64,000 nucleotides of DNA from Actinia tenebrosa (lineage: Eukaryota > Cnidaria > Anthozoa > Actiniaria > Actiniidae): assembly GCF_009602425.1 (NCBI RefSeq), contig NW_022259781.1, positions 28,334 to 92,333 of the forward strand, read 5' to 3'. Positions 1-29,850 of the stretch are shown here, in pieces. Each line of letters starts with the position of its first letter. Within the stretch, counting starts at the first letter, position 1. Both the position numbers and the translations under genes were made by a program. Below the pieces are notes generated by a model. The model was not told the origin of the DNA, did no database searches, and worked only from the letters and a program-made list of their open reading frames with translations.

Positions 1-465
1 CATGTAACGATCTCCTAACGGTTAGGTATTTCATGTAACGATCTCCTAACGGTTAGGTATTTCATGTAACGATCTCCTAACGGTTAGGTATTTCACGTAA
101 CGATCTCCTAACGGTTAGGTATTTCACGTAACGATCTCCTAACGGTTAGGTATTTCACGTATCGATCTCCTAACGGTTAGGTATTTCACGTAACGATCTC
201 CTAACGGTTAGGTATTTCAAGGTACGATCTCCTAACGGTTAGGTATTTCACGTATCGATCTTCTAACGGTTAGGTATTTCAAGTAACGATCTCCTAACGG
301 TTAGGTATTTCAAGTAACGATCTCCTAACGGTTAGGTATTTCAAGTAACGATCTCCTGACGGTTAGGTATTTCACGTATCGATCTTCTAACGGTTAGGTA
401 TTTCAAGTAACGATCTCCTGACGGTTAGGTATTTCACGTATCGATCTTCTAATGGTTAGGTACTT
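1..465. repeat. 31-bp tandem array, 15 monomers, cut by window edge
   Basis: Fifteen head-to-tail 31-bp monomers run without a break from the first base, so the array continues outside the window. Each monomer carries the near-palindrome CCTAACGGTTAGG (six-base arms around a central G). Variation is ordered: monomers 1-3 start CATGTAACG, 4-7 CACGTA, 8-11 are mixed, and monomers 12-15 alternate a CAAGTAACG...CCTGACGG type with a CACGTATCG...TTCTAA type, which makes a 62-bp higher-order unit. No coding potential is seen. It resembles satellite or minisatellite DNA. Confidence 0.97.
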
Positions 466-851
466 TAGTCAGGTGGCTAAGTGCAAAATTTTGGTCAGAT
501 CTATACACAGTGGACAAAAGCACCAAAATTTGCATAAATGTAGATTAGAGTATGGTTATCAATATTAGGACCGGTGCCCATTTCAATCTCTTCAGGATTC
601 CATATTAGTTGGACTTTCAGAATTTTCTGAAAAAAGCCAGTTATGGGCTCCCTGTGGTCATTATCTTAAAAATGTGGTTTTTGGCCGATATCCTTTTCAA
701 AATTCATATTTTTGATTCCAAATAGCTAGTACTGTTTGCTATTATCATTTCCATTAATAAATATACTTCAAACATTGAAATAATGGTGAGTTTTCAAATA
801 AATACTTATCAAGCTCGTACCCAGTCCTCAACTCGGTCATCCAAGTTAATC
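466..851. other. intergenic, no gene seen
   Basis: AT-rich single-copy-looking DNA between the tandem array and the first MITE. No reading frame or RNA gene is supported. A solo CTCGTACCCAGTC motif near 815-827 matches the inverted ends of the element at 23018-23172. Confidence 0.5.
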
Positions 852-1160
852 CAGTGGCGGATCTAGGAATGGGTTTTGGGTTGCAACCCCCCTATGAGAG
901 CCATCGTGATTTATTATTACTATTTTTTTTTTTTTTTTAATTTTTATCATGACAACACCAACAACATCGCGAGTTTTATTAAAACAGGGGTGCCGAACAC
1001 ATTTCGCTCACTTTTTTCTATACGCTGCGTGTATACCTGAAACAACCATGCTCGCCTGCAGCAAATAATCGTCTCCCTAACCCTTTGGTCTGCTATATCT
1101 CCCCACCACCTCAATCAATACTACAACCCTCCCTTTGAAAAAATCCTGGATCCGCCCCTG
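852..1160. mobile_element. hAT-like MITE, copy 1
   Basis: Imperfect terminal inverted repeats: the left end reads CAGTGGCGGATCTAGGA and the right end, reverse-complemented, CAGGGGCGGATCCAGGA. The CAG(T/G)GGCGGATC terminus is typical of hAT-derived nonautonomous elements. Flanks GTTAATC (845-851) and GATAATC (1161-1167) match at 6 of 7, compatible with a decayed hAT target-site duplication. There is no transposase. Relatives lie at 13274-13444, 55689-55824 and 56718-56877. Confidence 0.8.
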
Positions 1161-1600
1161 GATAATCGGACTATTAGTCACTAAATAGATACCATTAGTT
1201 AGGGCTTAGTTTGATTTTATTTCACGGTTTAATTGCATCCGCTCTATTTTCATGTTTATATTCATTTTTTCCCAGTATACCAGTATAATCTATTTATTTT
1301 GCTGTTTTTACTAATGTAAGATTACTGATTAGTATTTTGAAATCTATTTGGTTAGCGTGTGCTCATTATATATTCATCTCATCATTGACCCTGACCTTAT
1401 TTTTTTAAACTTGGGTTGCCTGTGGAGATTTTACGAACGGGTATCGATCGTTTTCCGAACTTTCTCGACTGCACAGAATCGAGGCCGAATTATTGCGACT
1501 GATTGTGCAACATTTCCATCTTCTCGTTCCTTTTACTTCTTGTGGTCTACCATCGAAGGTTCAATCGCCGAACGGGCGAGTAAAAAATCCGAATTTCAAG

Positions 1601-12235
<10,635 letters not shown>

Positions 12236-12324
12236 ATGCGTCTACAAGCTCAAGGGATTTCATCAAAGAACGCTTCTAAACAAATCCATAGAATCTCGCC
12301 TTGTTACTTGCACTAGGAGCAGTG

Positions 12325-12330
12325 AATAAA
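12325..12330 (+). terminator. eEF2 polyadenylation signal
   Basis: AATAAA 90 nt after the eEF2 stop codon, in a context consistent with a short 3' UTR. Confidence 0.7.
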
Positions 12331-12586
12331 ACTTAAACCATGGTTCTTGTATCAATTTACAAATATAAACATTAAAGTAAATGACAGTAATTTGTCGAGT
12401 CTTTTGGACGTGTGTAGCCTAAGATCAAAATAATCATCCTGATCTAAACAATATCTGTGTCCATATTCTCCATTCTACTTCAGGTCTTGATAACATACAC
12501 AGCTAGGTATACCTCAGTCATCCGACTCTATTACTTAGAGTGAAGTCACCAAACCCGTCAAATAAATATTTAACAGTTTTTAAAGT

Positions 12587-12786
12587 GAGGTTACCTAAAG
12601 AGCTCACCCCGCTAGAAATAATTCAATACCGGTCGACAACGCCTTTGGGACGGGTTCGGCCGAATATTTGCATAAACACAATGACATTGAAGATGTCGTT
12701 ATGCAAACGTTCTCCCTAACGTAACCGTTTTGAACGACCGAGAGCGTTGTTGTCGATCGATGAGGTGAGCTGTTTAGGTACTCCTC
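12587..12786. mobile_element. MITE downstream of eEF2
   Basis: Terminal inverted repeats: left GAGGTTACCTAAAGAGCTCA, right (reverse-complemented) GAGGAGTACCTAAACAGCTCA. Inner arms GTCGACAACGC are partly mirrored too. The interior is short and non-coding. Confidence 0.8.
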
Positions 12787-13273
12787 AATTAAAAAAACGT
12801 TTTCTCCTAAATTTGGACAGGACGAGCTGTAGAAATTTCACTACCACCTAGATAAATCTGATCTATTGATGTAGGAAGTTTGGAGGAAATCTTGAAAAAA
12901 ACGGCGAAAATGTCATTTTTAGCAAAACTCTCATATTTGAGTTTTACAACTTCAATTAGTGAAAAAATTATTCGATGAGTTTTTTGATGCTGATTTTTCG
13001 TAAGGCTCATCCGCAATACTTGGAAATAGGTAATTAATTTTATATGCTTCAATTTTTGGATCGAATTTTTAACCGGTGTCCTAATCAAACTTTTTTTCTG
13101 TCCAAGACTTTCCGTCCAAATTTATACACAGGCTGAATTAGTACTAGATGATAAATTTCAAAAAAATCGTACCTGAGGATGGGGAGAAAAAAGCCAAAAA
13201 CTAAAAAAAAAAATGTTAAATTGACGCACTAGTTTTGCGAAGCGAAACTCGCTCCAAAATTCGCTCTGAATTG

Positions 13274-13444
13274 CATGGGCGGATCCAGGGGAGGGGTGCG
13301 CAACCCTCCCTGGTTCCACTTTGTGCCCCTACTTCGAAGATAACCAATACTGTTTTTTCCTTTTGATTCTAAGGGGTGCACCCCTCCCTGGGTTAACTTT
13401 GTGCGCAGCACTCCTCCCTTAAAAAAGTTCTGGATCCGTCCCTG
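13274..13444. mobile_element. hAT-like MITE, copy 2
   Basis: Left end CATGGGCGGATCCAGG and right end CAGGGACGGATCCAG (reverse-complemented), the same family as 852-1160. The 8-bp CTGAATTG occurs at 13266-13273 and 13442-13449, compatible with an 8-bp hAT target-site duplication that overlaps the last bases of the inverted repeat. The interval 12787-13273 before it is AT-rich with no supported gene. Confidence 0.8.
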
Positions 13445-14425
13445 AATTGGTTTGGTTCCACACAAAAGCGTGGCGGCCATTGTGGTACAATTAACAATGG
13501 ATGCTAATGAGAAATCCTTTGTTAAATGGTACCAACATGGCTGCGATGACGTAACGTGCAAACGAAGAATAAAGACAATCAATCAAAGCGTTTCTCAATG
13601 CCCCGTTATTATTACCTAAAAGCCAGCANACTTACAACTGTATAATATCAATACATCATTATAATGAATTTGAGATAATTTAAAAGAATCTGCAATGGAC
13701 CATTTTCAAGATAGATGAACAAAAGGGTAAAAAATTCTAAAACCAATCATTCAATCAGAAAATATATACTCATATAATAATTTCTACACAATAGTTATAA
13801 CTCATATACACTGTAATATCCACGAGTTCTCCATTGAATGGCTATATTTTGTGACTCAGTACGTCACTGGAGTCAATCCGACGATTTGAAAATCAAAGTC
13901 ACCTTTAATCCCGACCTCTAATGCATTTTAAAAAGACCTTTAAAAAGGTCTTTTAAAAAGTTATAGTGTCATTGAGTGACGTCGGCGTTTACGAAAACCT
14001 CGGTTTCAATCCTTTGAAAACGGCGTTTTTATGATTTTCCACTCTTGGAAACGTTTTTTTCAACCGGCGTAGTAACAGGATACGCGTGCCGGACGGAACA
14101 GCAAATGAAAAAAATGCCCTCAAAATACGTACACTACCCGTGTACTGTATCCGGATACGCTTGGACGGGACCTAAATTCTAGATTTTCTCATAATTGAAG
14201 GTCTCATATTATATTTTTGCGGCACTTATTTTTTCCAGTCTCTGTAAGGACGAGTTAGAAATTCTGGTAAGGACGAGTTTTTAGGCCGATTNCTGAAACG
14301 CGCGTCTTAAACTCGTTTAAGTGTCGCGAGAATTTCACGTATCAAGTTAGTCTATGTGGTAATCAGCCTCATTTTGATTGTTTTAAAACTTGGCAATTTC
14401 ATCTAAACCGATAATCGTTATTAGT
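13445..14425. other. intergenic, no gene seen
   Basis: Non-coding DNA upstream of the FEM1 gene. It includes a CpG-rich patch near 14040-14170 with repeated GAAAACG/CGTTTTC motifs that looks like remnant inverted-repeat DNA. A GA dinucleotide run follows at 14427-14449. Confidence 0.4.
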
Positions 14426-14426
14426 G

Positions 14427-14449
14427 ACAGAGAGAGAGAGAGAGAGAGG
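14427..14449. repeat. (GA)n microsatellite
   Basis: A nearly pure GA run of about 23 bases, 130 bp upstream of the FEM1 start codon, probably in the promoter or 5' UTR. Confidence 0.95.
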
Positions 14450-14509
14450 TCAAGAGGTCGTAAGACATAACAATATATACAAAACAGCACTTGAACACTA
14501 ACCGCGTAC

Positions 14510-14569
14510 ATGACGAAGGAAGGTGTCCATTCTGCCTGTATCCCCACATCTGCAAAACGTTTTTCGTAG
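14510..14569 (+). promoter_or_regulatory. candidate uORF of FEM1
   Basis: ATG ACG AAG ... TAG, 19 codons, ending 12 nt before the FEM1 ATG. It can affect translation only if transcription starts upstream of 14510, which the sequence alone cannot show. Confidence 0.35.
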
Positions 14570-14581
14570 CTACACAAGTGG

Positions 14582-16984
14582 ATGATGAGAGATTCTCCCC
14601 AAGAAAACAATTCGAATCCTTCAAACATACGTGAACCTGAATCAAACCGCGAAGCCATTAGCAAAGATGGGCTTCAACTGTTACAAAAGATCATCCAAGA
14701 TCCAAAGCTAACACAAGATAGACGCAAGGCGATATTAAGTGAGACACTGGTGCGAGTTAATAAGCGAATAGGAACCCCTCTCGTCGTAGCAGCGCTTAAC
14801 AACTTAATTCAAGTTGTCGAGCTCATTATTAAATACGATTTAGTGGACTTAGAGCAAACTTGTTCTATTGATTTTGAAGATGGGACAAGAGCAGAAGGTG
14901 TTACGGCGCTGTGGGCTGCTGCTCTCTCTAATCATTTAGACATCGTCAAACTTCTGGTTCTAAACGGTGCCGATCCGAATCATCTTACAAGCTCCAATTC
15001 ATCCCCCCTACGAACTGCCTGCTTTAGAGGATGGAAAGATGTCGTATTGTGTTTGTTAAATTACGGTGCAGATGTGAATATCGTGAACAGCCAAGGTAGT
15101 TCTTGCTTGATGGCGGCAGCTTACAATGGTCACAGAGACATCGTGACTGTATTGATCAACAGAGGCGCTCATTTGAACTTCAAAGACAAAAAAGGTATTT
15201 TTGAACTCTAAAATGTTCCTCAATACGGATTTTGTTGTGTGTGTTGGTCTTTCACTCCCTTGATTTTTACCAATTAGTCATATTATCTTTGTTATTGTAG
15301 GCTATATAGGCTTGATTCGATTTAGCTTAGGCTTCTCCTTCTCATTGGCTGTTTCTTATCCCCAACATTTGTGGAAATAACACTCACTGATGGTATAAGT
15401 ATTTTTTTCTACAAATCCCATGAAGTTTTGTACGACACTTCGATCTTTTTAAATTTATTTTTAAATACAAGCATAATATTCCGAGAAATATCAAAATATT
15501 CGTGAAAATTATATTAGCATGTATCTCAGGCCGACAGCCGTCCGACAGTGTGCGTTAATAATATTCTGGGAGCCCATCCCTTTTTTGCGTGTTTTTTGTA
15601 ACGGTAATATCCCAACCTCCCTCCCAGCGCTTAATGAATTGTACGTAATGGTATTCTGATTTATTCTTCAGGAAATACAGCCCTTCACTACGCCGCCGAA
15701 CGAGGTCATCTACAGGTAGTCAAAATCTTAATCAAACTGGATGCACAAGTTCTGTTGAACAACGAAGGATTATCCCCACTGAAACTAGCCTGCAATGGTT
15801 GCCAGGATGAGGTGATGAAGTTCTTTGTCCTTCGCCCACAAATTACAAGATACGAGATAATCGAAGCTTTGGAGCTGCTCGGCGCTACCTATGCGAATCA
15901 CCCAGAAAAATGCAACATAAATAAAGCATACAAACTGTTATGGACAGCGATGCAGCACAGGTACAAAGATCCCGACGGTGATGTACTCCATAAGTTCGTG
16001 CGTCCACCTGTCAGAGCCTATGGTTATCGCTTCGAATGCCAAACACCAGAGGAACTTGCCAAAATACAGGACAACCCATATGCTATTCACATGGAAGGAT
16101 TAATCGTCCGTGAAAGACTCCTTAGGACAAAAAATGTATCAGTTCCAGTGCACATCCGATACAGGGGAGCTTGTTATGCAGATAAGGGAAAATTCGAGGA
16201 TGCTTTAGAGCTATGGAAGTACGCTGCTAGGCTTGACCAAAGAAATTCCATCAACATTTTTGACCAGCTTTTTCGTATCGGAAAACTTATGGCGCAAATG
16301 ATCAAACAAGAACAACAGGTGACGTTTGTCCACATAGAGGAATTGTTCGCCATGCTTTTGAGCGATGTCGAGAAGATAAGCGGAGAGATGGAAAACAACA
16401 AGGGCAACTCAAAGAGAGCTGAGAGCAGAGACAGGAAAAATAACTCCCCGACAAAGGAAGAAATACAAAAGATGTTGGAACAAACCCAGCTCATCACTCT
16501 TATTTTCCTTGCTGTCATGTTGGAGCTAGAGTTGTCGAGGAAAGAACAGAGAAGATGCATGAAACACATTAGGAGGTTCATTCATTTTGAACGAGAACTG
16601 TGCCAAGGTAGGAACACTTTACTTCATTTAGCCGTCTCTAAAGACACCTTTCGGAAGGATAAAGAACTTAGTAGTGTAATTAAGCTACCAAGTGTGGAAA
16701 TGACAAGGGTTTTGATAGATGCTGGCGGTGATGCTAATGCCAAGAACCAAAAAGGTAGCACGCCTCTTCATGTGATCGCATCGTTCACAAAAGAAGACCC
16801 TGATAGCAAGAGGACTAGCACCAGCTCGGCACAGATTGAGATTATCGAAGATTTGTTGATGGCAGGAGCAAACAAGTACGCCGAGAACAAAGAGTCGTTA
16901 ACACCAGCCGACTATGCACAACTGGAACAAATCAAAACCCTAATTTCTAAATTTTCTAGTGATCCATTTGCAGAAGGCTACTAG
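14582..16984 (+). CDS. FEM1: FEM1-family ankyrin-repeat protein, 2 exons
   Basis: Substrate-recognition subunit of CUL2-RING ubiquitin ligases. FEM1 proteins read C-terminal degrons. Exons 14582-15194 and 15672-16984 join in phase 1 (GGA, Gly) to give 641 aa, near the 617-669 of vertebrate FEM1A/B/C. An N-terminal block of about six ankyrin repeats is visible (GTPLVVAA, VTALWAAAL, SSPLRTACFRGW, SSCLMAAAYNGH, NTALHYAAERGH, LSPLKLACNG). The FEM1-specific middle follows (EIIEALELLGATYA, LLWTAMQHR, RYRGACYADKGKFEDALELW), then two C-terminal repeats (NTLLHLAV, STPLHVIAS). A charged insertion (about residues 405-435, ENNKGNSKRAESRDRKNN) separates the helices. The ATG is doubled (MM). The N terminus is longer and more diverged than usual. 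A 19-codon upstream ORF (14510-14569) ends 12 nt before the start. Which FEM1 paralog it matches was not determined. Confidence 0.95.
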
Positions 16985-17675
16985 CTAAAAAGATCTACAT
17001 TGTGTCCCCCCCCCCCCCCCCCTCCAATGTTGCATCTTAACGGGCTACGTGACCAATGAGTCAACAAAACAACATTGTTCAGGGGGAGGTGGGCTGAAGA
17101 AAAAGTCTGTAATGAAGAGGGCAATTAATAACAATTTTGGTCCAAGATTATAGAGAGATTAATGATTGACTGACAGAGATACAATAGGAAAAGGATAGAA
17201 AATAAAAACCAAATTAGCTTGCGTCCAAACGCCCCCATCTCCCCCCTCCTAGTTTCTCGCACACACTGAGAGGGAATCGAGAAGGGACAGGCCCTCTTTT
17301 AAATTTTTCCAAAGGTAGAGGAGACATTAGTATACTCGAGACACTTATAGTGGAGAGTAGATATCAATATGATTCTACTACTTAATACCCGTTTGTTCAT
17401 TGGATTTAACATAATATTTGCTAAGGGCTAAGGAATAGGACTTTGATCCACCTATAAATAATATTCTGTTCACTCAGTTGTTTCCATTGAAGGTTTAGGA
17501 GTAGGTTTTCTTCGTTTTTCTTTTTTTCTTTTTCTTTTTCCTTTTTTTATTTATTTTTTATTTTTTATGGTCTTGTACTGAGATGCTTTAGTGGTGTTTT
17601 GTGTTTTGGTAGATAGTACATGTTATAATTCAATATTTAGTTTTTCTGTAATATTCAGTCTAGTTATTATATGAT

Positions 17676-17681
17676 AATAAA
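17676..17681 (+). terminator. possible FEM1 polyadenylation signal
   Basis: AATAAA about 690 nt after the FEM1 stop, following a U-rich stretch (17515-17565). Confidence 0.4.
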
Positions 17682-18140
17682 CTTGTCTTCTACCTCAGCT
17701 GGGCATATAACTGATTTTATCTAAATTTACTAAGGGAAAAGGTTCACGTGGGAAAAAAGAAAGAAAGGAAGGAGGGAAGGAAGAAATAAACAAAGGCCTA
17801 GGGGGAAAAAAGGAATGCGACTTAAAGTTTAAACCTGATTGGCATCCAAGAAATTCAAATCCTGGCTGGGGGGGAAGGAGGGGTGGGGGGTGGTAAACCG
17901 CAAAAGGGGGTCGTGCTTGAGGCTATTTTGAACCTTGGGTAATTTAGTGTAAATAAGTCCGCCGCGGGCGGAATCTAGCTAATTGCAGTTATATAAGGCG
18001 GCAGCCATACACGGAAAGCCTAACAGGATTCGCACACGCCCATTTGATAAGGCAATCGATAGATCGAATTAGAATTTAGGAGTTGATTTTTCAGTGGAGG
18101 GAGAAAAAAACGGAGAACCCGGAGAAGAAACACTTGAAGC
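17682..18140. other. intergenic, purine-rich tract and TATA-like motif
   Basis: Contains a long purine-rich segment (about 17750-17815), G-runs near 17865-17890, and TATATAAGGCGGCAGCC near 17991. The last looks like a core promoter motif but no transcript can be assigned. Poly-C (17007-17021) lies just after FEM1. Confidence 0.35.
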
Positions 18141-18365
18141 ACAGGAGAGAACCAACAAACAACTCTACTCACATACTACACAGGAGAGAACCAACAAACA
18201 ACTCTACTCACATACTACACAGGAGAGAACCAACAAACAACTCTACTCACATACCACACTCTGGAAGCGAAAAACGAGTGACAGAACTCACGAGGATCAC
18301 TCAACCTGCATGGGGTCGAAGCGTGGAAGGCGAGCGCTCTCACCATTATGCCACCCGTGCTAATA
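18141..18365 (-). mobile_element. tRNA-derived SINE with internally triplicated segment
   Basis: Read on the minus strand, the head carries a tRNA-like A box (GGTGGCATAATGGTGAGAGC) and a degraded B box near 18312-18320. The body motif GTGAGTAGAGTTGTTTG matches the SINE copies at 41886-42003 and 60727-60846. The body segment of 39 bp is present three times in tandem (starts 18142, 18181, 18220), nearly identical, so that duplication is young. Confidence 0.75.
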
Positions 18366-18690
18366 CCCAAGCGACTTATTTAGTCCCTCTTCGCCGAGGC
18401 CCTTTTCGCATCTCCCAGTGAGTGACTTAGCGACTCATTGTGCGCACGGCTAATGATCATAGGAGAAAATCGTAATATTGCTATGGGAAAATAACAACAA
18501 CATTGCAAGATTTTCCAGCGTCCCCTACGTGCGCATTACTTTTCTTTTTACTCTATGTACTTTTTACTGGCGTGCATTCAGTATTTATGTATTGTATTAC
18601 AATACCCTGCCCCCCCTCCCTAAGGGAGTATTTTTTGCTTTATAATCTGTACTGTCCAGCGGTTTGTTGTTAGGAGGTTCAAAAACCAAT

Positions 18691-26616
<7,926 letters not shown>

Positions 26617-27611
26617 CACCTGATATCACAGGGGATTGAAGAGCAGATTTGGTGTGCATCTATTAAACTATCCTCTCGATGTTCAATGCCGCTATATGAA
26701 CCGATGATGGGGCACCGTTGTGTAACATTTTATTGACGTCACTGCACCCTCCCCCCCCCGCCCGCCTCCCCTCCCACACACCCTCACCCTCACCATCCCT
26801 CCTCCGGAAAATATCAAATGTTCTGATTGAATAGAGCTTCGTTAAAAGGTTTAAGGCATGTTAAATATATAATGTTTATTTATTGATTCCAAGTTATTTC
26901 ATGCAAGCTACTGCAGAAAACCATATTGATTTCTGCAATTCTGTCGAATTATATGTAAGGTTGTAGTGAAAAGGCGTCGTCATTGGTTAGTTCGGGCGTG
27001 CCGGCTGTTAATAACTAGCGGCTATCATCAGCCGTGCTAAATTTTCATGGTTTAACAATGGAATGACTTCTTATTGAAAAAACACAAATGCGTAGAAAAA
27101 AATCACTCGTGGAAGTATTAGTTGATAAACGTAGCCTGTGTAATGCCACTTCCCATCCCTCTCCCTCTCCTTGTCAAAAAATGATACCCTACCCCAGACC
27201 CAAAAGCCACTTACCGGCGGCACATACCCGCATACCCGNATAGCAAATATAGGGGAGTACCCCCCCTCGGGAGGTTCTTTACGTTCTTCCTAGTAGAGAG
27301 GCCCTGTTAGGGGGTACACATTCGCATGTCGGAATTTACCTCTAAAAGGGCTTTGCTGTCGGCGTAATTTTAGTTCGTCGCAGTAGGTCGTGGTTAGCTC
27401 TCGTGTTTCCGGTTTTTCAAAGCCAAGTCGCCTTGTCGGAACTTAGCCCTTCGCCCGACGTAACTACGAATTTAACCGAACACAATTTGCAGCGCAATCG
27501 AACTTCGAGGTTCGATTCGTTGTTTTTGGGCATCGAACACAATGGACGCGTCAGCGGTGTGACCATGTAACCAATACGCATGCGCCGAGCGTTACTTGTA
27601 CTTGATTCAAT
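26617..27611. other. intergenic; includes a partial GTACCC-end repeat
   Basis: No gene is seen. At 27211-27270 a fragment ending TAGCAAATATAGGGGAGTAC then C-run matches the right end of the element at 43841-44147. A CpG-richer stretch at 27360-27610 precedes the candidate exon at 27612. Confidence 0.45.
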
Positions 27612-27678
27612 ATGGCGAAGCAATCAAAAAGAACGCATTTTATAGCCGGCATCAAAAATTTTTTTGGAATATCCGCGG
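27612..27678 (+). CDS. candidate first coding exon of an unidentified gene
   Basis: ATGGCG in a good start context, 22 codons (MAKQSKRTHFIAGIKNFFGI then SA) and a consensus donor GTAAGT, after a CpG-rich upstream region. No downstream exon could be recognised in the next 3.5 kb, so it may be chance or the start of a gene with distant exons. Confidence 0.2.
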
Positions 27679-27779
27679 GTAAGTAGGGCACTCCGCTGTC
27701 CGTTTTTCGCAGGCGTTTGCTTCGGACCATACCGAACTCGATCGATCGCATATGAAAGAAATCACGTAGACTGCACGCT

Positions 27780-28790
27780 TTCGACCACATCGTCTGTGTT
27801 GCGTCTCTTTCAGCAACATACATATATACATAATCTTTATTTAAACACGGATGTCTCATCATACAAAATGCTCTTCCTAAGAGCCGTGTTAAAACTTATA
27901 ATAAAATAATAAATATAAATTGTATAACTAGAAATAAAAGTAAAATTATATAAATGTATATATATAACTCATAAGATATAAATAGTTGGAAATGTCAAAA
28001 ATATTCAATATTCTGTCAGCTGGGCCACAATACGACCTCACCTTAGTAAAATTGCTAAAGGGGAAGAGTACCTCCGCTGGCAGAGTATATTACGAATTCA
28101 AATTATTCTTTAACAGCAACTTTTTTATGATGTCTTGACGGAAAACGCCTATTTCTTTCTTTGATTTTGTAAACAGAATCTACTGGGTTTTTTGTTTGTT
28201 TTGTTTTGTTCTCTCTCTCTCTCGTCAAAAAAAAGGTCGAATCGGCTAAAAAATCTTATTTCTGACTGTATTTTACTTTATTACTTTAGAGATCATTAAT
28301 GAACGGCCGCCCCTGAGACTACAAGCAAAACTGAATTGATGTGAACTTGTACAGGCTATTTGATAGACAAGACAAGACAACGTATTTTATTGGCTCCGTA
28401 TAATATAAGCAAATTTACATTGGATTGCTGCCAATAAAAATATAGAATAATTCCATAAACTAATATATATATATTGACTTCTTGTTTATGATATTATCAG
28501 CGATCGCCGCCCATCGATCTATATATAATGTCTTTTCCTTTTTTCACCAAAATATCAATAAGTTAAATTTGTCAAAGATTTTATTGCTTTAGCCTTAATC
28601 CCTCTTTTTAAAGCAGTCATGTATATATTTAGGTACTATTTTTTGGATTGGTTTGTTTGGGTTTATTCCAGTACAAATTGAATTTATCCTTTTTCGCTTA
28701 ACCATTCTACTTTAAAGTTTGCTGTCTCCTTTATCTTATTCAGAAGATTTTTCCTTTCTATAATATAATTTGAACATGTTAGAAGGAAGT
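27780..28790. other. AT-rich intergenic DNA, no gene seen
   Basis: AT-rich sequence without a supported frame. A GACAAGACAAGACAACG repeat with TTTTATTGG near 28365-28392 resembles the 3' ends of LINE-type repeats in reverse, but no reverse transcriptase is present. Confidence 0.35.
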
Positions 28791-28793
28791 CAT

Positions 28794-28895
28794 AGTCTCC
28801 TACGCAGCCGCTATTTAGTGTCGTCACGCCACACTCACTCCCCTAAGTGGAGTAAACGTTGCTTGACGAAACTAATAGCGACTGCGTAGGAGACT
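28794..28895. mobile_element. foldback MITE
   Basis: Left end AGTCTCCTACGCAGCCGCTA is mirrored by TAGCGACTGCGTAGGAGACT at the right (one mismatch). Interior GTCGTCACGCC. A half-copy of the same end (GTCTCCCCCACAGCCGCTTT) lies at about 29925-29945, inside the left part of the 29851-31226 element. Confidence 0.85.
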
Positions 28896-29850
28896 AACTT
28901 TTTGATAGGTGGAGACCTTCAGTGTCCGTTTGTGCATGACTAGTTTCCAGTTTACGAGCGGCGTAGGTTAACACAGCAACCCCAATGCCGGTAAATCAAA
29001 GTCAAAATAAAACTCAAACAAAAAACAATGCTTTTTTAGACCTTTAGAGTCCAATACTTTATTGAAACAATCTCCAGGTACTGGGGCAAGGATTTCAGGT
29101 CCCCACTTTCCCCCACATCTAGCCCGAAATCCCCTCCCCCCCCTCGTGGAAGCCGAGGAATTGGAAATGTGAATTATAAAACTTCGCTCGATCGAGTTTA
29201 TATGAGTTTTTTGCTGAATGGCGCCGTGACTTTGACCTTTGTCTAATGAGAATAAATTCCTCCAAAATTTGGAATCTGAATCTCGTTTTGAATTCTAATC
29301 AAAGCGTTTTTTCGATGCATCCAGCTCGATCTACGAGTCTTATGAAAAAAATCTAAATGTATTTGACGATTGTACATAAGCGTTTCTGTTTTATATTTCA
29401 ATACATCAGCAAAAACGCTTCGCGTATCCACGAGCTAAAAGGTTTAGAGATATTGGACGAAGGTTAAGGATAGATCCCTCAACAGTTTCAATAATTGTTA
29501 AGTAAACGATATCAACAGCAAGGAACCGTTGAGCATGCTTCAAAAGATCACATCAGAACTTTGAAAAAATTAACATTTGACGATTCAATTTTACTGGAAA
29601 CGATGGTGTTAAATAAGGGATCAACTTCTCAGAAAGAATTATAGGTAGACTTAAATATGTTTGTAAACTGTGGAGTGTTTTCTCTTTCCACACGATATTA
29701 AAACACGTTCGTAATAAACTTCCAAGTGGTATAAAAGCAATATGTTCTCGCAAGCGCCTCGGAGAGATTTCCCAGGTTAGATTAATTAGTCATACAAATC
29801 TTGCCTCTAGAATGAGAATCATATTGTAACGAATTCAGATCGATGTCCCT
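28896..29850. other. intergenic, no gene seen
   Basis: No reading frame with recognisable content. Ordinary AT-rich DNA with short C-runs near 29105-29145. Confidence 0.4.

Noticed and set aside
1-465. CRISPR-like array
   Set aside because: Monomers are contiguous 31-bp repeats without unique spacers, in eukaryotic DNA.
1-465. Interstitial telomere
   Set aside because: TTAGG occurs once per 31 bp rather than as a tandem 5- or 6-mer, so a telomeric origin is not supported.
13229-13582. 117-codon minus-strand frame
   Set aside because: Most of it is translated hAT-like MITE; it spans both of the element's ends.
16174-16581. 135-codon minus-strand frame
   Set aside because: Antisense shadow of FEM1 exon 2, whose plus-strand frame is clearly conserved.
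18083-18421. 112-codon frame with a repeated peptide (REPTNNSTHI)
   Set aside because: The repeats are the triplicated SINE segment read through on the wrong strand; it is not a repeat protein.
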